A stretch of DNA of 64,000 nt from Zantedeschia hybrid cultivar (lineage: Eukaryota; Streptophyta; Magnoliopsida; Alismatales; Araceae). Positions within the stretch are counted from its first letter, which is position 1; every line of letters begins with the position of its first letter. The stretch covers positions 15,681,114-15,745,113 of the forward strand of contig JARZZO010000008.1 in assembly GCA_030544215.1 (NCBI GenBank), written 5' to 3'. This document shows positions 40,101 through 52,100 of this stretch, in pieces. The notes below the pieces were generated by a model. It had not been told where the DNA came from, did no database searches, and saw nothing but the letters and a program-made list of their open reading frames with translations. Position numbers and translations under genes: made by a program.

Positions 40101-43100
40101 AATTTTGGATTTTCAAGAAGATTAAGGTTCAAGATAGCCATGGACTTTTGAGTTTTCCAGGGATAAAGACTTTAAGTAGCCATGGACTTTATATCTTCGA
40201 GGGGATAAAGGCTTTAAGTAGTCATGAATTTTGGATCTTCGAGGGGATAAAAGCTCTAGATAACTATGAACTTTGAATTTTTAAGGGGGTAAAGGCTCCA
40301 GGTGGCTATAAATTTTGGATCTTCGAGGGGGTAAAGGCTCTAGGTAGTAGTGACTTTAGGTTTTCTAGGGGATAAAGGCTCCAGGCAGGTATGTTTTTTT
40401 TTTTTTTTGAAGGAGATAAAGGCTTTAGGTAGTTATGGACTTTGGGTTCTTCAAGGGGATAAAGGTTTTAGGTAGTCATGGAGTTTGGGTTCTTCAGGGA
40501 ATAAAGGCTCTAGGTAGGCATGAACTTTGGATTTTTCAGGATATAAAGGTCCATGTAGCCATTTGACTTTGAGGTTTGTCGAGCGTCACTTCCCGATGGG
40601 ACGGAGGACTTCAGTCTAGTGGTGTTTTGACTCTTTCTTTTTTTCTTTTCCAACTAACTTTAGTGCCCTTTTGGTTTTCGCGGAAGCTAGCCCCTTACTT
40701 TTTCCTGTGCACCCTTGCGAGTTTTTGTACAGCAGGGTCACCTATTTTTGTTTGAGGTGTTGGGCTTTCACTTTAACTAGGTTCTTATGATCTTTTCGCC
40801 CTTAATTGATTCCATTTTTTTCTTTGCAGAATCAATTAAGTCCGTCGGAGCACCTCGTTTTTAGGTCTCTTTTTTTTTTTTTTTGAATTTTTGCAGCCAA
40901 GATATGCTTGCCTTCTCATGATGAAGGTGTTGACAGGCTTACAACATCCATACCCCAGCGGGCAAACGACCATGTGGGGTCCTGCTGGGTGTGATTGGCC
41001 CCAAAGCTTGACAATGAAGGTAACTTTTAGGTGAAAAGAAGTCTTTTGCTTTAATGTTGATCTTCATTTTTGGGCCAGACTGGTGAGCTTCACATATTCC
41101 AGAATGAATCTCTTTCATTATTTTTTCGGACTTCTTTGAGCGAGGGACACCCCAGAAGAACTGACATCCTATCTTCAGGGACTAGCTGATATAAGACACC
41201 ATCAGTCGTCCTATAGAATGCTACCCTGCGCGAGGGTTGGAGTCGTTCCACTTTATCATCGGGAAGCCATCTATTCTCCATTTTGGAATGCACCCATCAT
41301 CTTCTTCTGTTTCGCTTTCTTCTGGCGCGTTGATTGCAAATGTTGTAAAGCCATTTTCACAATCAATGGTACTAGAAATAGTTTTCTGTTCTTTATAATG
41401 GTTTTTGCCTCCCCTGCAGGAGACAACTCCAATGCTGATGCCAACTTGACCAAGGCATCAGCCTGAGCATTTTGGCCTTTTGACATAGTCTGATTTGGAG
41501 ATGTATATTCAATTATCAACTGCCCTTTGACTTTGAAGTCCCCAAGAGTTTGTCGCATGACCATGAGTGAATCTTCATGGACTTAGATGTATTAAACATA
41601 CATTTTTGATGTGTCATCTGGCACGATGAGGACGAAGCCCACCTAGCTCGCATTGTGATGCACTATATGGTACTATGATCGTCCTTGATTTATCGTCAAA
41701 GCATACTTGACAATTCTTGAGCATTTCTCGCTTGAGCAGGGTTTCTTCTAATTTTCCAAAGAGAGTTCTTCAAGAACTGGATGAATGACGCGGGACGACT
41801 ACCGAAACGAGTCCGAACTAGTGTCACGATCCGAAATCAGCAAGTGTAGTGTACGTGTACGGCAAATACTCATCGAATCTCCATGTTTTCATGAATGTAA
41901 TTGCGCAATGTAAGTCGCACGCAACTCGAGTATCGTTCGCACTCAGTGATAAAATAAACAGGATGGCGTAGTAAGAACTACCACAAAGCTAGGACATCAT
42001 CAACGCAACCAATAAGCTCAATTTAATGCTAAGGGATGGACCTCACACTCACAATCCGGCATCAATTATCAAATAAGTAGCTAGGTATCCTAGCTCACAG
42101 GCACGGGAACATGCAAGAACATATAATGAACAACAAGTTCTGTTAAGGGAATATGGGCACAATAGCACTAACCGACCCACTGTGGAGTGGGGTTCACGAT
42201 CTTAACTGCCGCGGATCTGCAAACCGCCTCGTAATCAAGCACACGCCCTGCGGTGGCGTACAAACAAATTGGATGCTGCGCTGGTTCGCTGGGGGGGGGG
42301 GGGGTGAGGCGAGGCCCTGTTTTGGTGTAAGGTGCGGCAGTTGACGACTGGGTGGACCACGTCGCAGGGCTCCACGAGCGGCGGAGGGAAAACTCGCAAG
42401 ATGACCCGCCCGAGACCTTCGACTGCACGAACAGGGGAAGAGAGGGAGCCTGTGGGGATCCGTCCAGGTTCTGTGTGCCGTGGACGGAACTCGCGGGGGT
42501 GGCGCCCCCGTCTTGGGCCCGTGTGTTGCAGGGGAGGGGCACGTGGGGATGGTCTTCTGGAGCCTGGCGGCCTGGCGTGCGGCGGAGAGGACAACCGCGG
42601 GGCGGCCGGCCGGGGGCTGACTGTGGCGGGGCTGCGGTGCTCGCGGGAGTTGGGGGCCGGCGGTGAGGGTCCGCTGGGCCGCTGAACCGTGGGGGGGGGG
42701 GGGGAGAAGCTCGCGGGGAAGGAACCTCCGAAGCCTGCGTGCGTCGGCGGGAGCCCGCAGGGGAGGGTCCTCGGGGGCCTGCGGCGGTGGGGACTGAGGA
42801 GCTCGCGGACAGGGGTCTGTCCGGAACTTGCTTCGCGCGAACAGGGGAGGGAGGAAGAGGGGCGGTGCGCGGGCTCGCCGGGGACCCGACCAGGTAACGT
42901 GGACGGGGTCGTGGCCGGCGGTTTCTTGCCGGGATGGTCCGTCTCAGGCCCGCGTGTAGCAGGGAAGGAGCACGTAGGGAGGCCGGTTCGGCTTTGGGTG
43001 CCGCGGAATGACGGCGTGCGAGCAGGCAGGCTCGTTCTTGGTGTGGGAATTGTAGCGGTACTGCGTTCATGCATCGTCCGTGGCGTCGCGGGGTTGCCGC

Positions 43101-46100
43101 GGGGATGAGCCAGCGGCGAGCGGTTTCTGCAGGCGTTCGCGGAGCCCGCGTGGGGGCGGCAGAAGGGATCGTGGAAGGCCTCCCCGGGGTCCGCGAGTGG
43201 AAGGCTTCGCGGACGGGCGGCTCCTCGTAGGGGAAGAACCAACACAGCACAGGGAGAGGGAGGAGGAAGAAGGAGAAGAACAAGACGAGGAAGAAGGAGA
43301 GGAAGAAGGAGAAGACAGCACAAGGCTTCCGCCCGAGGATGCACGTACGCTCCTTGGCGGCTGCAAGATTTTCTTTTTTTTTATTCCATCATCAATGCCC
43401 CCTCCCAAAGAGGCTACAATACCTTAAATAGAATAAAAAAACCCCTAATAACCACCTAATGAAGCAAATGACGTAATTAGCCCTAATTCTAGACAGACAC
43501 AATGAAATTCGTGCAGAAAATACTAAAAAATAGAAAAGTGATAATTGGGCCTCATAATGGGCCTTACATCAATGTCTAATGCTTCATAACCATATAAAAC
43601 ACATCAGCCTTCAAATGCACCATTATCGAGCCATAACGAGGCTGGAATCGCTGCGGACGTCCTCCTCCGTCTGTAGACGCGGGTCGGGTCGAATCGGGCA
43701 TGAGCGCGGGTGTCCTCACCAATTCTCCCCGGCTGGGAAGAACTCGACCCTATCAAGTATGGGTCTCGTCCACTCTGATATCGCTCCAGAAGGTCTGGGT
43801 CGATTTGCTGCAGCTCCTCGCGCGTAATGCACGTGTCCTCCGTAGACGGCCGTCCTCTCCAGTGGACCAGATAGCGCTGATAGGCCCCATCCCTAGAAGT
43901 AACAACCTGCTCGTCTAGTATATGATCAATCTGCTCTCGCCGTGCTGGTAAGGAGGCAGGAAGTGGACACTCAGGGGTGGGGTCGCTCACAAGGGAGGTA
44001 GAAGGCTCAAACGGATTACTGGGTATCACTGCCGGGTCCCGATAGGCCACCAAATCTGAGACATTGAATGTGTTGCTAATGCCATAGTCGGATGGTAGAT
44101 CCACCACATACGCGTTCGGTCCAATCCGTTTTATCACTCTGAAGGGGCCGGCTCCCCGAGCTTGCAGCTTCTTGACGGTTCCTGAAGGAAACTGCTCAGG
44201 TCGAACCCTGATCATCACGTAATCACTCTCATGAAACTCCTGGGGTCGTCGATGTGCATCTGCCATTTGCTTGTAACGCTTATTGCTGATCTCAATGTGA
44301 CGCCGGATATCCTCATGCAGACTCCTAATATGATCAGTTAGGGACTGTGCAGACTCAGACGTACGGGATTGGATGGGTAAAGGAACAAGGTCAACGGGTC
44401 CCCTAGGCCTATAACCAGTAACAATCTCAAATGGACACATGCCTGTAGACCTATTGACCGAACTATTATATGCAAACTCAGCCTGCCATAGCATCTGATC
44501 CCACCCTGGCGTACGCTCTCCCACAAGACACCGCAGCAAGTCACCCAGACTCCGATTGACGACCTCGGTCTGTCCGTTGGTTTGAGGATGATAGGCGGTG
44601 GAGAATTTCAGCTTGGTGCCCATCAAGTGCCAAAGGGTCTTCCAAAAATAGCTGACAAAACAAACATCCTGATCCGAGACGATGGTCTTGGGCAGCCTAT
44701 GCAGACGAACCACACTCTCATGGAATAACTGGGCCACTTGAGACACATCGGATGTCTTCGAACAGGGGATAAAGTATGCCATTTTGGAGAACTGATCAAC
44801 GACGACCATGATAGAATCATGCTTTCGAATCGTTCGAGGCAGGCCCAAGACAAAATCCATACTAATATCCTGCCACGGACAATCTGGCACGGGAAGAGGG
44901 GTGTACAGACCATTATTTTGTTTCTTCTATTTCGCCGTAGCGCAGATGCGGCACTGAGCAACAATGCGAGCAACGTCGCGCTTCAGGCTCGGCTAGAAGA
45001 ACCTATACTCAACAAGCTCAATGGTCTTATTCCGGCCAAAGTGGCCGGCTAGACCCCCAGCATGAACCTCCCACATCAAGAAATCGCGGACCGAGGTCCG
45101 GGGAATGCACAACTTGGATCCACGAAACAGATAACCCTCCTGAAGGACGTACTCACTGTGCTCTCTAGAGGGCCTGGACTGCAGGGCCGAGTGGATCAAA
45201 CCAAAGTCGGGACAAGTAGGGTACTCGTCCCGTAATCTCTCAAATCCCGTGACTTCTACACTGACAACTGATAGAAGGGAAGATCGCCTGCTCAGTGCGT
45301 TAGTCACGCGGTTCTCCACACCCGCCTTGTGAGTTAGGACGAATGTATAGGCCTGAAGAAACTCAACCCATCGACTGTGTCTCGGGTTTAGCTTCTTCTG
45401 GGCGTGGAGAAACCGGAGCGCCTCATGGTCGGAGTATAACACGAATTCCTGCGGTAGCAGATAATGTCTCCAATACCTCAAAGCCTGCATACCGCATAAA
45501 ACTCCTTATCATAGGTGGAGTACTTCAGCTTAGCATCATTCAATTTCTCGCTGAAGTACGCAATGGGATGGCCCTCCTGGCTCAAAACCCCACCTATGCC
45601 GACACCAGAAGCGTCACAAGAGACCTCAAACACCCTCGAAAAATCAGGCAGGCGAAGGACAGGTGCTTGGGTCATGCGCTCCTTGATGTCACGAAAGGCT
45701 GAAGCAGCAGCCTTCGTCCACAGAAAGGCTCCCTTCCTAATGCAATCAGTGATCGGAGCCGTAATGGAGCTGAATCCGCGAATAAATCGACGGTAGAACG
45801 TCGCTAAGCCGTGAAAACTCCGCACATCACGGATAGACTGCGGCTCAGGCCATTCTACCACCGCTCTGATCTTTTCAGGATCAGCGGAGACGCCCTCAGA
45901 TGACACGATGAACCCTAAGAAGATCACTCGATCTGTCATAAATGCGCACTTCTTAAGGTTCCCATACAAACTCTCTCGACGAAGAATAATGCACACCTGC
46001 CGAAGGTGCTCCAAGTGGTCCTCCCTAGAACGGCTATAGATAAGGATATCATCAAAGTATACGACCAAAAATGTGCCAATGAACGGTCGTAATACCTGAG

Positions 46101-49100
46101 TCATGAGTCGCATGAAGGTACTAGGGGGGTTGGACAGGCCGAAGGGCATGACCAACTACTCATAAAGTCCATCTTTCGTCTTGAAAACCGTCTTCCACTC
46201 ATTCCCAGGTCTAATCCGAACCTGGTGATAGCCACTCTTCAGATCGATCTTTGAAAATACAGTGGCTCCCGCCATCATATCAAGCATGTCATCGAGGCGG
46301 AGAATGGGAAAACGATATCTCACCGTGATGCGGTTGATCGCGCGGCTATCTACGTACATCCTCCAAGTGCCACTTTCTTTGGAGCAAGAAGTGCGGGGAC
46401 GGCGTAGGGGCTCATGCTCTCGCGAATGGAGCCCCTCGCCAGGAGTTCCTCAACTTGCTTCTGGAGCTCAGAATGCTCCTTGGGATTCATGCGATAGTGC
46501 GGCAGGTTGGGTAAGGTGGCTCTCGGAATTAGGTCGATGGCGTGCTGGATATCACACATAGGTGGAAGACCTTCCGGAAGATCCTCAGGAAAGATATCCT
46601 GAAACTCCTGGAGAAGAGAGGTGACCTCGGTAGGGTGCTCACTCGGGGTCTCGGCAGTAACCTCTCTAACCGCTAAAAGAAACACATGATCATTTTCAAT
46701 CAAATCATGCTCAAGCTCCCTGGCAGAGATAAGCTGTAAAGCTACAGTAGGGGGTGTGCCAAGGAGGGAAGGCTCACGAGTGTTGGTAACGTCCGATCTG
46801 GTCGGACGGGAACTGGAACATGTGCTCGCTAAAGCCGTGCTGAGAGTGGTAGCTGAGCTAACAGGCGTGGTGCTAGAAGAGGTAGCACCGCCTGAAGGGG
46901 GTGAAGGGGTACTCGGGGATGCTGAAGAACTCCCCGGAGAAGTCCCCTGCTGGGAGGACGCTCTAGGTTGGGAGGGCTGTAAAGTGATGAGCAGGTCGCC
47001 GTACTGGAATATGCAAGTGTTGGACCGGCCTTGAAGGGTCGCGTCCATATCATACAACCACGGCCTGCCAAGAATAAGGCTCCCGACCTCCATAGGAAGA
47101 ATGTCACACCAGATCTCGTCCTCATACGGTAGGAAGTGAATGGGAACAAGGCACCTCGTCTGGATGGGAATGGAAGTAGAATCCACCTAAGAAACTCGGT
47201 AAGGACGATGGTGACCAACAGCAGCCAACCCAAGGCGTGCGACGGCATTAGTGGAGATTGCGTTGATGCAACTACCACTATCAATGATCACCTTGCACAC
47301 CTTGCCATCAACACGGTAGTAGGTGTGAAAGATAGTAGTGCGGCGCCAATCATCACACACATTTGGCTGGATCAAGATGCATCTAACCAGGTCGATCCTA
47401 TCCTCACTAAGACGCTCCTCACTATCACCATCCCACAGAAACTGAGCCTGGATGCAACCCACGATCTCTCCCTCAGAGTGAAAATCATCCGCCATCTCAT
47501 CTCCAAGCCTCATAACTCACAGGCTGCAATGCGGGCTGGTACTCCTCTGGGTCCACCTCTCCCATAGCCATGGTCCTAGACCGACACTGAGACTTGAAAT
47601 GCCCAAATCCCTGACACTTGTAACACCGAATACGGGATCCGCCCTCCTGGGAGGACTCTCCTATAGCTGGGGCCTTCCCCTTATCCTCCCGCCTAGGTGG
47701 CGGGGTTCCCACAGGGGGACGGACAGGGGGGGCCGGTAAGGCGGGCACCGGGTCCCTCTGGGGAAAACGAGGGTGAGAGGGGGGGTCCTGACGACTGGGG
47801 TCAGCAGGCCTGAAGGCTGGAGCTCTCTGTGGCACTCCCGGGGTGGCACGCTGATCAAGGGGACGCTGGTAGGGCGGCCGAGTACGCGGGGGTGAATCCA
47901 CCTCAAGCTCAAACTGCTCCATCTCTCTCACGACCTGATAGGCGTGCTCGATGGTCGTTACATGCTGACGGAACAGTTCCTGCTGATACACGCGACGTAG
48001 ACCCTTCCGAAAGCGGGAAGAGTCAACGCACTCTCCTCTCGAGCTCCACATCTCATTAGGTACTCATCAAACTCGGCAATGTACTCAGAAACGGTTCGAG
48101 TACCCTGAGATATGCTCTGCCACCTATCAATGAGCCGGTGGCGATACGTCGGGGGAAGGTATTTCTCTCTCAGCTTAACCTTCATGTCTTCCCACGACTC
48201 AATGGGATCATGCCGACGTTGCTCTAGAAGGTCCTCGACATTCGACCAATAGGTCTGAGCCTCGCCTGTCAGCTTCATCATGGCGAACCGAGCTCGCCGA
48301 GCGTCAGTCATACCCATCCAATCGAAGTAGCGGTTCATACTAGCCTTCCAATCAAGATAAACCTTCGGGCCCAAGGACCCGTCAAAAGTGGGAGCATCCG
48401 CACGAGCGGCCCGACGGTCATCCAGGTCCATCGGGACGTGATGGGGCCTCCGCTCTTCCTCAAAATCATCCCGATCGTCGAGATCATTCCGATCCCTCGG
48501 ACGTCGATGACGTCTAGGCGCCTCACCAAACTCAGGCTGAACCCTACGGGCGTACCGATCATACCGATCACCTCGATCATATCGCTCAGCTCGATCGCGG
48601 CGGTCGTGTCGATCCTCTCGATCGTGTCGATCGAATCGCACGTCCTGACCGTGTCGCTCTAGCCGATCATCACGGTCACGAAGATCCCAGTGATCATAAC
48701 GATCAATCCCATCCACCTGACGCCTCGCGCGTCTCTGATCGGCGCCCTCAAACCTCTCACGCTGCCTATGATGCCTCAAATGTCTACGCGCTGCAACCTG
48801 GTCTATCAACTCATCACGCGGATCATAATCTACCCCGTCATCGGCAAGACGCCGATCGTCAACAGGATCAGCCCTCGGAAGGGCCTCATTATGAGGAATA
48901 TGGACGGCTGGAACATGATGTCCCGGATGACGGGGAACTGGAGCATGGGCAAGAACCCCTGGAGCACCCCTGAGACCTGCTAGGTCCTGAATCGTACGCT
49001 CAGACTCATCAACTCGGTTCTCACCAGAGCAGTTCGAACCTCCCCCATTCCCCTGGCGCTGGTCCCACATATCCATACGCTGTGCGAGCTGACTAATCAT

Positions 49101-52100
49101 CGCGGCTAAATCAGAAACATCCGGGGACCCCGCTTGCGAACTTGACGCAGGTGCAGACATGTGGAAAATCGAGGCCCTGTTTTGGTGCAAGGTGCGGCAG
49201 TTGACGACTGGGTGGACCACGTTGCAGGGCTCCACGAGCGGCGGAGGGAAAACTCGCAAGATGACCCGCCCGAGACCTTCGACTGCACGAACAGGGGAAG
49301 AGAGGGAGCCTGTGGGGATCCGTCCAGGTTCTGTGTGCCGCGGACGGAACTCGCGGGGGTGGCGCGCCCGTCTAGGGCCCGTGTGTTGCAGGGGAGGGGC
49401 ACGCGGGGATGGTCTTCCGGAGCCTGGCGGCCTGGCGTGCGGCGGAGAGGACAACCGCGGGGCGGCCGGCCGGGGGCTGACTGTGGTGGGGCTGCGGTGC
49501 TCGCGGGAGTCGGGGGCCGGCGGTGAGGGTCCGCTGGGCCGCTGAACCGTGGGGGGGGGAGAAGCTCGCGGGGAAGGAACCTCCGAAGCCTGCGTGCGTC
49601 GGCGGAAGCCCGCAGGGGAGGGTCCTCGGGGGCCTGCGGCGGTGGGGACTGAGGAGCTCGCGGACAGGGGTCTGTCCGGAACTTGCTTCGCGCGAACAGG
49701 GGAGGGAGGAAGAGGGGTGGTGCGCGGGCTCGCCGGGGACCCGACCAGGTAACGTGGACGGGGTCGTGGCCGGCGGTTTCTTGCCGGGATGGTCCGTCTC
49801 AGGCCCGCGTGTAGCAGGGAAGGAGCACGTAGGGAGGCCGGTTCGGCTTTGGGTGCCGCAGAATGACGGCGTGCGAGCAGGCAGGCTCGTTCATAGTGTG
49901 GGAATTGTAGCGGTACTGCGTTCATGCATCGTCCGTGGCGTCGCGGGGTTGCCGCGGGGATGAGCCAGCGGCGAGCGGTTTCTGCAGGCGTTCGCGGAGC
50001 CCGCGTGGGGGCGGCAGAAGGGATCGTGGAAGGCCTCCCCGGGGTCCGCGTGTGGAAGGCTTCGCGGACGGGCGGCTCCTCGTAGGGGAAGAACCAACAC
50101 AGCACAGGGAGAGGGAGGAGGAAGAAGAAGAACAAGACGAGGAAGAAGGAGAAGACAGCACAAGGCTTCCGCCCGGGGATGCACGTACGCTCCTTGGCGG
50201 CTGCAAGATTTTCTTTTTTTTTTATTCCATCATCAATGCCCCCTCCAAAAGAGGCTACAGTACCTTAAATAGAATAAAAAAAACCCTAATAACCACCTAA
50301 TGAAGCAAATGACGTAATTAGCCATAATTCTAGACAAAACACAATGAAATTCGTGCATAAAATACTAAAAAATAGAAAAGTGATAACTGGGCCTCATAAT
50401 GGGCCTTACATCAATGTCTAATGCTTCATAACCATATAAAACACATCAGCCTTCAAATGCACCGTCATCGAGCCATAACGAGGCTGGAATCGCCGCGGAC
50501 GTCCTCCTCCGTCTGTAGACGCGGGTCAGGTTGAATCGGGCATGAGCGCGGGTGTCCTCACCAATGAACCTATCAGAAATCCCGCCATGCCTTGGTGATG
50601 CCAAACTTTATAAGAAGTAGGGTCCATTTCTCCATTCTTCTGGATAAGACTAGTTGTCGGAGCAAGAACTTTTGCAAATCAAATAGCAATATAAGTTGAA
50701 CTTTGTAGGCGAGGAGGTAACGCCTTAACTTTTTCTTGCAAAACTCATGCCCAACATATTTTCTCCATAGGAGTTGCTCTTTGCCATGCTCGCTTACTTG
50801 GGTCGATAGTTCCCCCTGAGAAGCATTTAATGCTGCACTGTATATAGTTAATGGCTTGTCTTTGTTGGCTAAGCTAGCATTAGAAGACTAGGCAAACATT
50901 CTTTGTTTTCGTCAAGAACACTTAACATTTTCCATTTCATTTGAAGGAGCTCCTTTCCTTGTCAAGTTGGCAAAGAGGCTAGCAGCTCCTCAAGAAGCTT
51001 GAGATGAGTCTCTTGATGTAGACGAGCTTCTCTTCAAGGGCCCTGGGTCTTGTGAGATTTTTTGTGAGGGGAGAAACTCCTCACGTTTGACCTCAAATAG
51101 ATCATTTTCAGCTTCTTGAATTTGAAGGGCTGAATAGATTTGGTTTTGATAGCCACTCTTGTTTGATTTTAGCTTGATGACATATCCATGTAATGCCTCA
51201 AAGCTTCTGGTGACATCCATCATTGTTTTTTGCAATTGACATTGTGAAGTTGCCTTTGGAGCAAGCCTTATTTAGGTCCTTGACATAATGATTAGATGGA
51301 CTCATTTTTTTCTTCTTCTTTTGGCTAGTGCTATACTGACTTTCCATATGTGATGTGTGCGTGTTTTAATAAAGCGCACCTCGTGCATCTCATCAATTTC
51401 AATATTTACCTTCATGTCCGATTCTGGACACATTTGCTTTTGCATTAGCCTTCGTAGTTGTTTATAGGTTTGACCTCTAGTAGGATGGTCAATTCAAAGT
51501 CCCTGACTAGAGAGTTTAGGCCGAGCATTTTTTCGTAAACCCATGCAACGCCTTCTTTGACTCTGAGGAGTAAATGTTTCTACGCCTGCCCAAGAGGGTA
51601 ACAATCTTCTGACTCTTCTTTTATTAGAGGTCGGGGTATTAGAGTTCTTCTAGCTCCCTGCTGCTTTCATAATTGACGCAAAGTCAACTATGTTGTTGTT
51701 TGGGACCCCGATCTAACTCTCTCTCCTATCAGATTTTTTTATTTATTTATTAAATCCTATCGTTTTGGTCTTTTTGTTTTTATCTGGAGAAATATAGGCC
51801 GGTTTTATTTATTTTATTTCTTGGACTATGAGAGTTTGGGATTAGCCCTCAGGAAGTCCAGGACTTCGGATCAGGTGAAGATCCGAGTATATGACCTCTC
51901 TCTACTGACCTCGGTCAGTGTTAATTATGTCGAGCAACTGCTCGACAACTCTTGACTAACCGTCCATTGATGCCTTTATAACATGCAACACTACTACTAT
52001 AGGCAACACATGCATATGAAGATATATTTTAAGTTAAGCTCTTGGCCTCACCCAAGTTTAGGATGGGTTTATAATTGATTGGAAGGCTTTTTTAAAATAT

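Larger units (their letters stand above)
41786..50563 (-). mobile_element. Galadriel-like chromovirus nested in the large element
   Basis: Flanked by a perfect ATGAA duplication (41,781-41,785 and 50,564-50,568). LTR ends are TG...CA (TGACGCGGG to CTCACCA on the + strand). Minus-strand order: 5' LTR, gag with zinc knuckle, protease, RT, RNase H, integrase, chromodomain, 3' LTR. The RT phrase DGLYE-[stop]-LVMPFGLSN points to the Galadriel group. The two LTRs differ at roughly 25-30 positions over 1.4 kb by eye, many of them C/T. The 5' LTR lacks about 0.5 kb and the primer-binding site. Confidence 0.85.

Noticed and set aside
42168..43344. Open frames of about 370 codons on the minus strand (and 115-140 codons on the plus) in the chromovirus LTRs
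   Set aside because: Several frames are open at once in very GC-rich DNA, and the peptides are Pro/Arg/Ser-rich without motifs. They are composition effects in an LTR, although one runs on into gag because of the 5' LTR deletion.
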